From assembly GCA_050303335.1 (NCBI GenBank), contig JBNLBN010000021.1, positions 1 to 24,233 on the forward strand: DNA of 24,233 bases, in the 5' to 3' direction. This DNA comes from Bilamarchaeum sp050303335. GTDB lineage: Archaea > Micrarchaeota > Micrarchaeia > Anstonellales > Bilamarchaeaceae. The notes below the pieces were generated by a model. The model ran no database searches and was not told where the DNA came from. It saw only the letters and a list, made by a program, of their open reading frames with translations. Numbering within the stretch: position 1 is the stretch's first letter; each line of letters begins with the position of its first letter. This document shows positions 1 through 7,607 of this stretch, in pieces. The position numbers were made by a program, and so were the translations under genes.

Positions 1-96
1 CTGCTCTTTGGCAGAAGAAATGATTCTGTCGTATTCTTCTTCCGCAGTTTTTATATCATCTATTGTCTTGTTAAATTCAGAATGATCTTTTTGCAT
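1..96 (-). CDS. Probable A-type ATP synthase subunit H, N-terminal fragment
   Basis: Partial gene running out of the window. The minus strand from the ATG at 96 stays open for 32 codons to the window edge. The peptide starts MQKDHSEF and continues with IDDIKTAEEEYDRIISSAKE, which is charged, alanine- and glutamate-rich and looks like a coiled coil. The register 'I(K)xAEEExxxIIxxAK' resembles AhaH/AtpH, the short peripheral-stalk coiled coil that usually opens the archaeal A-type ATP synthase operon. A clear GGTGA ribosome binding site lies five bases before the ATG. The family call rests on 32 low-complexity residues, so another coiled-coil protein is possible. Finding the other ATP synthase subunits to the left would settle it. 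Confidence 0.45.
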   Translation of the reverse strand, partial: MQKDHSEFNKTIDDIKTAEEEYDRIISSAKEQ

Positions 97-194
97 CTAT
101 TCACCAAAGTAGTACAAATCATACAAAAAGAAAATGTTTAAAAAAGTGTCTATAATAATTGAGATAACGCGTATTCTACAAGGTTAGTGATTTT
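97..194. promoter_or_regulatory. Divergent promoter region between the ATPase-like gene and L15e
   Basis: This AT-rich spacer separates two divergent genes. TATA-like elements for the plus-strand gene are GTTTAAAAAAG (136-146) and TATAATAATTG (151-161). A partial ribosome binding site, AGTGAT (185-190), sits four bases before the L15e ATG. I therefore expect a leadered L15e transcript, unlike most genes in this window. No initiator element was assigned. Confidence 0.5.
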
Positions 195-863
195 ATGGGC
201 GCTTATAAATATATAACTGAAACTCTTCAGAGACAGTATAAAAACAGGGACGAAGCCTTCAAGGCCAAGATCGTGAAATGGAGAAAGGAAGGTTCAATCG
301 TTAAGGTGGACAAGCCTGCAAACATATCCAGGGCAAGAAGGCTCGGATACAAGGCAAAGCAGGGCTATATCGTCGTCCGCGTAAGGGTCGACAAGGGCCG
401 AAGGACCAAGAGAAGGACCGACGGCGGAAGGAAGCACAAGAACTACCATCTTTTCATCCAGCCGCAGATCTCACACCAGACTACTGCAGAGCAGAGGGCG
501 AACAGGAAATACAAGAACCTTGAAGTCCTTAATTCATACTGGGTAGGAGAAGACGGAAACTATTCATATTACGAAATAATTCTTGCAGATGCAGCAAAGC
601 CTACCGTGAATGTAAGTTCTGTAACAAGGCAGGGCAAGGCATTCAGGGGACTCACTTCTTCAGGAAACTCAAGGGCGAATAGAAGGAAGACGCCGAACAA
701 GACAAGGAGAAGGGATGCAAGGCAGGCAACTGTCTACAAGGCGCCTGACTACAAGGCAAAGCCCAAAGCTGAAAAGCCGGAGGCAAAGCCGATGAAGGCT
801 GCCCCGAAAAAGAAGGCTGCCCCTAAGAAAAAGGCTGCTCCCAAGAAGGCAAAAGATGAATGA
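195..863 (+). CDS. rpl15e: Large ribosomal subunit protein L15e (eL15) with basic tail
   Basis: eL15 is a 23S rRNA-binding protein of the archaeal and eukaryotic large subunit. The opening MGAYKYITETLQ, the stretch ARRLGYKAKQGYIVVRVRV (about residues 47-65) and NLEVLNSYWVGEDG (about 108-121) are typical of the family. At 222 aa it is longer than the usual archaeal form of about 195 aa. The excess is a C-terminal lysine-, alanine- and proline-rich tail with three near-repeats of AAPKKK (about residues 200-220), resembling a histone H1 tail, which may add rRNA contacts (inference). The ribosome binding site at 185-190 fixes the start. It overlaps the next gene by eight bases, so the two are probably co-transcribed and coupled. 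In many archaea eL15 opens a cluster holding RNase P proteins, the proteasome alpha subunit and exosome genes. Here the cluster stops after Rpp30. Confidence 0.97.
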   Translation: MGAYKYITETLQRQYKNRDEAFKAKIVKWRKEGSIVKVDKPANISRARRLGYKAKQGYIVVRVRVDKGRRTKRRTDGGRKHKNYHLFIQPQISHQTTAEQRANRKYKNLEVLNSYWVGEDGNYSYYEIILADAAKPTVNVSSVTRQGKAFRGLTSSGNSRANRRKTPNKTRRRDARQATVYKAPDYKAKPKAEKPEAKPMKAAPKKKAAPKKKAAPKKAKDE

Positions 864-1290
864 CATTGTCTTTACTGATGCCGATCCGAAGCAATTCGGA
901 TTCGATTCTTTTTTTAATTTGAATATTGAAGAGACTGAAAATACTGTTTCTGCAGTCAATTTCAAGAACAAAAAGATGCTGATCAGGCTGAAGGACCATC
1001 TTTTCGATGAAGGATCGATCAAGCAGATTGCCGAGAAGAAAAAGCTCTGCTTCGTAATAGATCTCTCGCAGATAATTGATTCAAGAGGCCTAAGCAGGGC
1101 AGTCCGGATGTCGAAACTAAGGAATTTCCTCTCGCTGTGCAACAAGCACGGCGCCTATTATGCAATGGCTTCTTTTTCAAGGAGAAAAGAGGACATAAGG
1201 AGCGCTTCGGAGCTCTGCCACATTGCTATGCTTCTTGGCCTTAACCGCGGCCAGGCGGAATTCGCGCTAAATATGATCCGGAACTATTGA
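856..1290 (+). CDS. rnp3: RNase P protein component 3 (Rpp30), short form
   Basis: Rpp30 is a PHP-like TIM-barrel subunit of archaeal RNase P, which trims the 5' leader of pre-tRNA. The C-terminal half matches the family: an arginine-rich helix SRAVRMSKLRNFLSLCNKHG (about residues 89-108), then MASFSRRKEDIRSASEL and HIAMLLGLNRGQAEFAL. The latter corresponds to the family's 'xxSGAxxxxELRsPyDLisLgmLLGM' ending. At 144 aa it is well below the roughly 200-240 aa of typical archaeal members, and the N-terminal part of the barrel looks reduced. Its position immediately after L15e is the conserved archaeal context and strongly supports the call. The start lies inside L15e (eight-base overlap). Its last seven bases overlap the opposite-strand lipoprotein gene. 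Confidence 0.8.
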   Translation: MNDIVFTDADPKQFGFDSFFNLNIEETENTVSAVNFKNKKMLIRLKDHLFDEGSIKQIAEKKKLCFVIDLSQIIDSRGLSRAVRMSKLRNFLSLCNKHGAYYAMASFSRRKEDIRSASELCHIAMLLGLNRGQAEFALNMIRNY

Positions 1291-1487
1291 GATCCGCCCT
1301 CGCCGCCCTGCAGCCTTCGCCAGTTTGCAATGGATCCCGGAGGCCTTCCCATTCTCGGTTCGGCACCGCCGAAACCTCCCGAATTGGGTGCTCCGGCAAA
1401 AGATCTTTCCTGCTTGGGGATATCCTGGGTGGTTCTTCCCCCGCAACTAACCAGCATGGAAGCTAATATTACATGTCTCAATCTCAT
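1284..1487 (-). CDS. Small glycine-rich lipoprotein (hypothetical)
   Basis: A 67-aa product of unknown function. The N-terminus MRLRHVILASMLVSCGG is a short signal peptide ending in a lipobox-like LVSC, so the mature protein would be lipid-anchored at the cysteine, outside the membrane (inference). The rest is glycine-, proline- and arginine-rich with no recognisable fold. The reading frame extends upstream to 1547, but I chose the ATG at 1487 because AGTGAT sits five bases before it, a TATA lies at 1527-1534, and the signal peptide then starts correctly. Its 3' end overlaps rnp3 by seven bases. It is small and compositionally biased, so expression should be confirmed. Confidence 0.55.
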   Translation of the reverse strand: MRLRHVILASMLVSCGGRTTQDIPKQERSFAGAPNSGGFGGAEPRMGRPPGSIANWRRLQGGEGGSQ

Positions 1488-1526
1488 CAAAATCACTATA
1501 TCAGGATAATTTCTTAATATAACACA

Positions 1527-1534
1527 TTTTAAAA
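1527..1534. promoter_or_regulatory. Palindromic TATA box shared by divergent genes
   Basis: TTTTAAAA reads the same on both strands. Its centre is about 27 bases before the ATG at 1558 on the plus strand, predicting a leaderless mRNA. It is about 43 bases before the ATG at 1487 on the minus strand, predicting a leader of about 16 bases that would contain the AGTGAT ribosome binding site. One TBP site could thus serve both genes. Confidence 0.5.
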
Positions 1535-1557
1535 CATTAACTACCAATTATACAAAC

Positions 1558-2004
1558 ATGTCCAAGATAAGAACAATATCTACGCTCACACTAGGAGCTG
1601 CAATGGTCACAGGTTCAATCTATCTTCACAACGACAGGTTCTCCAATGAATCTATCTGGAGGAGGCAGAAGGGCGTCATCGAGAGGGTGAGCCTTGGAAA
1701 TCCGGATGAGAACAAAAGACTGTACGAAGAACTTAGGCAGGAGATTGCCAAGCTGCCAGGTTCCAATACCGACAGGTGCAAATTCGAAGTCGACTACAGG
1801 CTGAAAATCGAGCCGGACCGGGTTGACGAGATGTCAAAGGAAAGTTTCGATCCCTACCATAAATGCGCGACATTCGAGCAGGTAAAAGACACAATGTCCA
1901 CCTGGCAGGGCTGGATCGGAGCTATTGGCCTGATTCCTCTTATCGCCGGGATATCCGGCATTCCTTCGCTGTTCCGGAGAAGATCAAAGTTCGGATCCGG
2001 TTAA
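1558..2004 (+). CDS. Small membrane protein of unknown function
   Basis: 148 aa, not recognised. An N-terminal hydrophobic segment (about residues 7-23, ISTLTLGAAMVTGSIYL) and a C-terminal one (about 117-139, WIGAIGLIPLIAGISGI) flank a charged central domain of about 90 residues. That domain contains two cysteines (CKFEVDY and HKCATFE) that could pair. A short basic tail (FRRRSKFGSG) follows the second segment. The layout suggests two transmembrane helices with the middle domain on one face, most simply the outside with both ends inside (inference from the basic tail). The TATA at 1527-1534 predicts a leaderless start at this ATG. The last 21 bases overlap the end of purC. Confidence 0.65.
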   Translation: MSKIRTISTLTLGAAMVTGSIYLHNDRFSNESIWRRQKGVIERVSLGNPDENKRLYEELRQEIAKLPGSNTDRCKFEVDYRLKIEPDRVDEMSKESFDPYHKCATFEQVKDTMSTWQGWIGAIGLIPLIAGISGIPSLFRRRSKFGSG

Positions 2005-2844
2005 TGCCCTGAATGAATAAAGATATCTTTCGCTCGTTTTCCTTATGACATCCTCTGGCAGTTTTGGTGCCGGAGGCTCCTTGTTCCAGTCAAGCTTTTC
2101 AAGGTAGTCGCGAAGGAACTGCTTGTCCATGGATTCTAGGATTCCCTGGTCGTATTTTTCCTTGATCCAGTATCTCGAAGAATCAGGCGTAAGCGCCTCG
2201 TCAATTAGGATAATTTCACCGTCCTTTTCGCCAAATTCGAATTTGGTGTCTGCAAGTACGAGGCCGGAATTGAGCGCATGCTGTTTTGCCAGCTTGAAAA
2301 GCTCTATGCTTTTCGACCTTAGGAATTCATATTTTTCCTTGCCGATCTTCTCTATCGCTCTTTTTTCGTCGATGTTCTCATCGTGCTGGCCGATTTCCGC
2401 TTTTGTTGAAGGGGTGAATATTGGTTCGGGAAGCTCGCTTCCGTTCTTCAGTCCATCGGGAAGAGGGATGCCGCACACTGTTCCCGATTTCTGGTATTCC
2501 TTCCACCCTGAACCTGTGAGGTACCCCCTGACGATGCATTCGAGCATTATCGGCTTGCACCTCTTGACCACCATACTCCTGCCTTTCAGTTCCTGCGGAA
2601 GCTCAGATGGAAGGTCAGTCGTTATCATATGGTTGCTGATGATGCTGCCTGTCTTGTTGAACCAGAACTCGGAAAGCCTGTTGAGGACCTCCCCTTTCCT
2701 TGGAATTCCCTCATTGAAAACCACGTCGAAGGCGCTGATCCTGTCAGTTGCAACCATGAGGATGTCATCGCCGTATTCGTAACTGTCCCTGACTTTTCCC
2801 CTATAAATCCTTTTAATTGAAAGATTAGTCTCAGTCATTACCAT
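1984..2844 (-). CDS. purC: SAICAR synthetase (PurC)
   Basis: Phosphoribosylaminoimidazole-succinocarboxamide synthase ligates aspartate to CAIR using ATP in de novo purine synthesis. Family signatures occur in order: IYRGKVRDSYE (glycine-rich ATP loop), VATDRISAFDV, ECIVRGYLTGSGWKEY (substrate site), LADTKFEFG and LIDEALTPDSSRYW. At 286 aa with an ending WNKEPPAPKLPEDV it is the longer form, like yeast Ade1, rather than the roughly 240-aa form common in bacteria. A TATA-like TTATTAAAAG element (about 2867-2877) lies about 28 bases before the ATG at 2844, predicting a leaderless mRNA. An in-frame ATG two codons later is the alternative. No other purine genes are adjacent. Its 3' end overlaps the small membrane-protein gene by 21 bases. 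Confidence 0.97.
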   Translation of the reverse strand: MVMTETNLSIKRIYRGKVRDSYEYGDDILMVATDRISAFDVVFNEGIPRKGEVLNRLSEFWFNKTGSIISNHMITTDLPSELPQELKGRSMVVKRCKPIMLECIVRGYLTGSGWKEYQKSGTVCGIPLPDGLKNGSELPEPIFTPSTKAEIGQHDENIDEKRAIEKIGKEKYEFLRSKSIELFKLAKQHALNSGLVLADTKFEFGEKDGEIILIDEALTPDSSRYWIKEKYDQGILESMDKQFLRDYLEKLDWNKEPPAPKLPEDVIRKTSERYLYSFRALTGSEL

Positions 2845-2880
2845 GATGATTATTCGGAAAACAGTCTTTTAATAATTCAC

Positions 2881-2890
2881 ATTTAAATAA
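2881..2890 (+). promoter_or_regulatory. TATA box of the PPR-like gene
   Basis: ATTTAAATAA is centred about 26 bases before the ATG at 2912, the normal distance from TATA to transcription start in archaea. The mRNA is therefore predicted to be leaderless. This disfavours the in-frame GTG at 2903. Confidence 0.5.
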
Positions 2891-2911
2891 TGTTATATTT
2901 ATGTGTTTATT

Positions 2912-3715
2912 ATGGCAGCCAAACAACTATTCAGATTTACTATCGTAAACCGCTACAGACATCCCTCGCCTGTGCCGACGAACCCGTCACAACTTATCGA
3001 TAGGGCAAGAGATCACTTCAAGGCAAAGAGGCATGCTGATGGCAGGAATTGCCTGGAGGAGCTTCTTTCAGAGGATCCCGGGAATCAAAAGGCATACCAG
3101 CTTCTTATCAGAAACTCGCATTCCGACCTGGACCTTCTGAAATATTTTGAGCGTGCAGAAGATGCCGGAGCCGACAACTCGTATGTGACATGTGCAGTCA
3201 TAGAGAGGCTCATGAGAAATCGCAATGCCTTCAGCGCGAAGGAAGTCTTCTTTGACAGGATAAGGGAGGGGAAGGCCGATACTTTTGTTGCCTCCACCAT
3301 GCTTAAGGCCTGCAGGGATTATGATGACAAAGTGAGTGCGCGTGAGGTTTTTGACGCTTCTCTTGATGCCGGAGTGGCTGATAACCATGTTTTCACGATT
3401 TTCCTTTCATTCATGGGTTCAATGGATCCTAATCTTGCAGCCGGATATGTAAAGAGAATAGATTTCGAGATGGATATCCAGCTTTACACTGTTGTTATGG
3501 GAGTCCTTGGTAGGGCGGGAATGGTCGAGGAGGCAAGGGCCTATTTCGATGAGGCGAAGCAGCACGGACTGGCTGATGCCCGGATGTTCACATCAATGAT
3601 CCGGACATATCTGAGGGCAAATCAATATGCAAAAGCAGATGCGCTATACAATGAGGCAATCTCTGAACGTGTTGCTGATGCAGAACTTGACCGGATCATC
3701 CGCTATCATCAATAA
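2912..3715 (+). CDS. PPR/TPR-like helical repeat protein
   Basis: 267 aa. After a TPR-like hairpin (about residues 26-57) come six tandem units of 31-35 residues (about 58-256). Most end in an alanine-aspartate pair: DAGAD, EGKAD, DAGVAD, FEMD, QHGLAD, SERVAD. The fifth, LYTVVMGVLGRAGMVEEARA followed by YFDEAKQHGLAD, closely matches the pentatricopeptide consensus (aromatic-x-x-hydrophobic-hydrophobic, K/R-A-G, EEA, F, G, final D). The sixth, MFTSMIRTYLRANQYAKADA, fits the same register. PPR proteins are RNA-binding solenoids abundant in eukaryotic organelles and rare in prokaryotes. A specialised TPR or SEL1-like protein is the alternative. The start at the ATG follows from the TATA at 2881-2890. 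The 3' end overlaps dph2 by 20 bases on the opposite strand. RNA binding is inference. Confidence 0.7.
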   Translation: MAAKQLFRFTIVNRYRHPSPVPTNPSQLIDRARDHFKAKRHADGRNCLEELLSEDPGNQKAYQLLIRNSHSDLDLLKYFERAEDAGADNSYVTCAVIERLMRNRNAFSAKEVFFDRIREGKADTFVASTMLKACRDYDDKVSAREVFDASLDAGVADNHVFTIFLSFMGSMDPNLAAGYVKRIDFEMDIQLYTVVMGVLGRAGMVEEARAYFDEAKQHGLADARMFTSMIRTYLRANQYAKADALYNEAISERVADAELDRIIRYHQ

Positions 3716-4601
3716 GTCCGAACAGTTCCTTGAGCATCCCGATGTTCAGAATCGGCTTCTCGAACTCCTCGGTATCGTCAACTATCCTGGGGCATGCAGT
3801 ATTGACCAGGCAGTCGAAGGTCATGAAATTCTTGACAGTAATCGGCTCCAGTTCGTTTGCAACTAGTATCGCCGCCTCAAGCCCTCTTTTTTCAAGTTCC
3901 GATTTGGCCCACTCAGCCTGCTTTAGATTGAACTGTCCGACTTTCGTTGAGAGAAGGATCGCGAATTTCCGGCATGTCAATGCCCTTGCAATCGAGCCTT
4001 TCCTCCTTTTCCGGATCCGCTCGATTTCCGAATTCATCTCCTTTACGGAATTATCATAGATATTGAAGAGGAAGACCGGCTTTTTTGTATCTATTGCCGT
4101 CGGATGGAAAACTCCGTTTCCGATGAATACGAAGCATTCCACCTTGTCTTCAACCTTGCTCAATGCAATTGCATCGCAGCCAAGCACCTGCCCCTTTTCA
4201 TGCGCGAAATATCCTGTTTCAGCGTGGACAGTCTTGCCGTTCTTTTCAAAAAATTCCTTTATCCTATCGAACTGGTGCGACTGCTGCACTATTGTTCCGA
4301 GGCCGATGTTCTTGTATTTTTCAATATGGGGAAGAACTGATTCAAGCTTTTCAATATCCATATCAAGGTGGTATGGGACATATTCAACTGGAATCTCAAG
4401 ATCATTCTTCACGAACTTGTTATGGCCGAAATGTATTATTTTATCGGCATTGATCCATCTTGCCTCATCAAGGCAGATGTCGCATGCCCCGTAACAGGGA
4501 GATGCCGAAAGGAAAACCTGGTGCCCATCATCCTCGTATTTTTTCGCAAGTTCCAGTCCCTTCTGCTTGAGCCCTTCGGGAAACTGCAAAAGTATTCTCA
4601 T
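3696..4601 (-). CDS. dph2: Diphthamide biosynthesis enzyme Dph2
   Basis: Archaeal Dph2 is a [4Fe-4S] enzyme that cleaves S-adenosylmethionine in a non-canonical way. It transfers the 3-amino-3-carboxypropyl group to a histidine of translation factor EF2, the first step of diphthamide formation. The three cluster-ligand cysteines expected from the family are present: one in SPCYGACDIC (about residue 40), one in QVLGCDA (about 142) and one in NTACPRI (about 270). FPEGL near the N-terminus and CRKFAILLSTKVGQ are also typical. At 301 aa the length is slightly below the usual 330-350 aa. The ATG overlaps the stop of the upstream helical gene (ATGA), so the two are translationally coupled. The 3' end overlaps the PPR-like gene. 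Confidence 0.93.
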   Translation of the reverse strand: MRILLQFPEGLKQKGLELAKKYEDDGHQVFLSASPCYGACDICLDEARWINADKIIHFGHNKFVKNDLEIPVEYVPYHLDMDIEKLESVLPHIEKYKNIGLGTIVQQSHQFDRIKEFFEKNGKTVHAETGYFAHEKGQVLGCDAIALSKVEDKVECFVFIGNGVFHPTAIDTKKPVFLFNIYDNSVKEMNSEIERIRKRRKGSIARALTCRKFAILLSTKVGQFNLKQAEWAKSELEKRGLEAAILVANELEPITVKNFMTFDCLVNTACPRIVDDTEEFEKPILNIGMLKELFGLIDDSG

Positions 4602-5218
4602 ATTATCCTCTTCATTCTGGCCCCCAAATTCAGGCCCGGGGGCTTGAAGGTCTTCCTTTCAGGTTTAAGGTGCATGTCTATCCTTGTTACATGTTCGGGA
4701 AATAGCTGCCTTTCAACCAGGAATTCCCTTGTAATTTCAAGGAGATCCGTTTCTCCCTTTCTTGCCCATGTGGCTATTGCAAATTTGATTCCGATCCTGT
4801 GCGCTTCCATGTAGTCTGTCTGTATGTTCATAACCGAAGTGCTTCCAATTTCCCCTGCCCGTAGGATTCCCCGGATTATCTGGCTTCGCGAAGGTGCCGC
4901 CATCATTACAAGGTCCAGTTTTCCCTTTTCAATGAGTTTCTCCATAGCAGGATCCCGGTATTTTCCTTCCTTTGCCATCTCGAAAATTTCGGTGGTGTCC
5001 CTGGTGTTTTCTATGGCCTCGGGAATTACCTTTCCAACAAGATCCGCAAATTCCGGATGGCTGCTTGCAAAAGAGTTGAGCGCCCTCAGGTATCCTATTT
5101 CTGCCGCGGAAGATATTCCTATTGCTACTGCTTCAGAGAACTCCGGATGGTCCTTGAATTCGTCCAATAGAGCTATATAGCCTCTTCTGGCTAGAGCAAA
5201 AATATCATTGTCGGACAT
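4598..5218 (-). CDS. Helical protein of unknown function, co-transcribed with dph2
   Basis: 206 aa, not recognised. Predominantly alpha-helical, with alternating hydrophobic and charged helices spaced like a HEAT-type solenoid (for example FSEAVAIGISSAAEIGYLRAL, then ADLVGKVIPEAIENT, then DPAMEKLIEKGKLDLVMMAA). No transmembrane segment, signal peptide or catalytic motif is visible. The tail PPGLNLGARMKRII is basic. A TATA-like TTTTTAATC (about 5235-5243) lies roughly 25 bases before the ATG, fitting a leaderless mRNA. The gene overlaps dph2 by four bases (ATGA), so the two are made together. A role connected with Dph2 or EF2 is a guess from coupling only. Confidence 0.7.
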   Translation of the reverse strand: MSDNDIFALARRGYIALLDEFKDHPEFSEAVAIGISSAAEIGYLRALNSFASSHPEFADLVGKVIPEAIENTRDTTEIFEMAKEGKYRDPAMEKLIEKGKLDLVMMAAPSRSQIIRGILRAGEIGSTSVMNIQTDYMEAHRIGIKFAIATWARKGETDLLEITREFLVERQLFPEHVTRIDMHLKPERKTFKPPGLNLGARMKRII

Positions 5219-5253
5219 AGTTATAATAAATTGATTAAAAAGAAATAAGAAGG

Positions 5254-7548
5254 TTAGTTTTCGGATTCGGTCAGCTTTCTCAGCCTCTTGAGCATTATCT
5301 TCTGCTCAGCGCTTGCAACGATGCGCCTGGTACGCCCAACAGCATCAGGATTGACCGACATGCTCGTTATCCCGAATTCCACAAGCTTTTCAGCGAATTC
5401 AGGATAAACTGAAGGTGCCTGGCCGCACAGCGAGCTTGTTATGTCGTACTTGTTGCATGTGGTAATGACACGCTTGAGCGCCCTCATTACTGCCGTGCTC
5501 CTCTCATCGAAACTGTCAGCCATGGTGGCAGAGTCCCGGTCTATTCCGAGAATAAGCTGCGTGAGGTCGTTGGTTCCGATCGAGACGCCGTCAATTCCCT
5601 CCTCGCAGAACTGGTCTATCATGAACACCGTAGATGGCACTTCCACCATAATCCAGAGCTTGAAATCCCTTGTCCTGTAGAGGCCCATCGAATGCATCAT
5701 CTCCTTGATAGCACGAAGCTCTCCAGTCCTTCTTATGAACGGGATCATGAGCCAGAGGTTCTTAAGGTGGTATTCCTCGCGCACCTTCTTGATCGCATCC
5801 AGTTCCATCATGAATACGTCCGGCTCCTTTATGTATCTCGAAGCTCCCCGGTATCCCATCATCGGATTTTCTTCATGAGGCTCGTATTTCTCTCCGCCTT
5901 CAAGGTTCCTGTATTCGTTCGTCTTGAAGTCTGTTGCCCTGTAGACGACCGGCCTAGGATGGAATGCAGCTGCGAATCTCCTCAGATCTTCTGCAAGCTT
6001 TGCAACGTATTCCTCCCTCTTTCCTTCTTCAAGCATCTTCCTCGGGTGCTGTCCGATGTCTGCTATCATGAATTCTGCCCTCAGCAGGCCGATTCCGTCG
6101 GCAGGAAGCTTCGAGACCTTTTCTGCCTGTTCGACGCTTGCGAGGTTGACATATATCTTCGTTCCGGTAATAGGAGCGCTTTCCCTTGATATCGTCGCCT
6201 TCTCCTTGTGTGCCTCAGGGGCTGAAACGAGGCCCTCGTAAACGATTCCGTGCGACCCGTCTACAGACACCTCCATCCCGTCCTGGAGGATCTCGGTGGC
6301 GTTCTGGGTGCCTACAACGCACGGGACTCCAAGCTCACGGGAAACAATGGCAGCATGGCTTGTCATACCTCCGGTATTCGTGATAATAGCCGCTGCCTTC
6401 TTCATCGCAGGAACGAAATCCGGAGTGGTCATGTCCGTTACCAGGACCCATCCCCTTTCCATGTTCCTTATGTCCTTTGATTCCTTGATGATCTTTGCCT
6501 TTCCCATTCCGATACCCGGGGCCGATCCAAGCCCTTTAAGCAGTATTTTTGCCTTTGAAACATCCTTCATCGTACCTTCCTCCTTTTTGGCCGTCAATGT
6601 AGTTATCGGCCTTGACTGGACAATGTAAAGATTGCCCTTCTCGAACGCGTATTCAATGTCCTGCGGGAACTGGTAGTGCTCCTCTATTCTCTTGCATACC
6701 CTGGCAAGTTCCTTGATCTCTGCATCAGTAAGCTTTTGGTTGCCCTGTGCAGATTCCTTAATGTCGACTTTCTTGTTTTTCCCCTCGACCTTGATGAGCA
6801 TCCACGGCTGCTTCATGATGTACTTGTCCACAATGTCCAGCTCCTCCTTGTCCACCTTGTAGGTGTCAGGGGAAACCTGTCCTGAAACAACCACTTCTCC
6901 AAGACCGTAAGCCGCTTCAATTGATATTGTGCCCTTGTCCTGTGTCAAGGGGTCCACGGTGAAGACAACTCCCGCCTTCTCGCTCTGGACCATCTTCTGG
7001 ACAACAGCAGAAAGGCCTACTTTCATATGTTCGAACTTGTTTTCCACCCTGTAGAATATTGCTCTCGGCTCGAAAAGCGATGCCCAGCATTTCTTGACAG
7101 CCTGGATGACCCCCTCATTTCCGAAAACATTGAGGTATGTCGACTGCTGTCCTGCAAAAGAAGCTGTGGGAAGGTCCTCTGCCGTAGCAGAGCTCCTTAC
7201 TGCAACATAGACGTTGGTCCCGTCCATCTCGCTCAGGGTGGTGTATGCCTTTATCACGTCCTCGTAAATGTCCGATGGCATGGGGGCCTCGAGTATCAGT
7301 TTCTTTATTGATTCGGATGCCGCAACCAGCTTGTCCTGGTCATTGACATCAAGGTTCTCAAGGAGCTTCGAAATCCTGTCCCTTAGGTTGTTCTGGTCAA
7401 GATGCTTGAAATAAGCGCCGCTTGTTGTCACGAATCCGTTTGGAATTGGAAATTCGTTAGCAAACATCTCTCCGAGGTTCGCGCCCTTCCCTCCTGCCAG
7501 GGCCAAACTGTCTCTGTTCAGATCTTTAAACCATAAAACGTTGTTCAT
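5254..7548 (-). CDS. ppsA: Phosphoenolpyruvate synthase
   Basis: Pyruvate, water dikinase: pyruvate + ATP + water gives PEP + AMP + phosphate, the entry to gluconeogenesis in archaea. The three domains are in order. The N-terminal ATP-grasp domain has LAGGKGANLGEM, AVRSSATAEDLP and GVVFTVDP, with IVQSRPITTL at its end (about residue 320). The swivelling phosphohistidine domain has TGGMTSHAAIVSRELG (histidine about 398). The C-terminal PEP/pyruvate barrel has RAEFMI, GTNDLTQ and LCGQAPS (catalytic-type cysteine about 708). The length, 764 aa, is normal. An in-frame ATG at 7563 exists, but the TATA (about 7568-7577) is only about ten bases from it and about 25 bases from 7548, so I chose the latter as a leaderless start. 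It diverges from the peroxiredoxin gene. Confidence 0.97.
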   Translation of the reverse strand: MNNVLWFKDLNRDSLALAGGKGANLGEMFANEFPIPNGFVTTSGAYFKHLDQNNLRDRISKLLENLDVNDQDKLVAASESIKKLILEAPMPSDIYEDVIKAYTTLSEMDGTNVYVAVRSSATAEDLPTASFAGQQSTYLNVFGNEGVIQAVKKCWASLFEPRAIFYRVENKFEHMKVGLSAVVQKMVQSEKAGVVFTVDPLTQDKGTISIEAAYGLGEVVVSGQVSPDTYKVDKEELDIVDKYIMKQPWMLIKVEGKNKKVDIKESAQGNQKLTDAEIKELARVCKRIEEHYQFPQDIEYAFEKGNLYIVQSRPITTLTAKKEEGTMKDVSKAKILLKGLGSAPGIGMGKAKIIKESKDIRNMERGWVLVTDMTTPDFVPAMKKAAAIITNTGGMTSHAAIVSRELGVPCVVGTQNATEILQDGMEVSVDGSHGIVYEGLVSAPEAHKEKATISRESAPITGTKIYVNLASVEQAEKVSKLPADGIGLLRAEFMIADIGQHPRKMLEEGKREEYVAKLAEDLRRFAAAFHPRPVVYRATDFKTNEYRNLEGGEKYEPHEENPMMGYRGASRYIKEPDVFMMELDAIKKVREEYHLKNLWLMIPFIRRTGELRAIKEMMHSMGLYRTRDFKLWIMVEVPSTVFMIDQFCEEGIDGVSIGTNDLTQLILGIDRDSATMADSFDERSTAVMRALKRVITTCNKYDITSSLCGQAPSVYPEFAEKLVEFGITSMSVNPDAVGRTRRIVASAEQKIMLKRLRKLTESEN

Positions 7549-7607
7549 GCTTTCAAATTGCATTAATCCTTTAAAAATGATTCGCCGGTCGGGAGCATTT
7601 GGGGGAA

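Noticed and set aside
669..1145. 158-codon minus-strand frame across L15e and rnp3
   Set aside because: Leucine-, serine- and arginine-rich translation typical of the complement of a lysine-rich gene; both plus-strand genes are better supported.
2123..2782. 219-codon plus-strand open frame opposite purC
   Set aside because: It is a shadow of a strongly conserved purC, low in complexity and without a promoter or ribosome binding site of its own.
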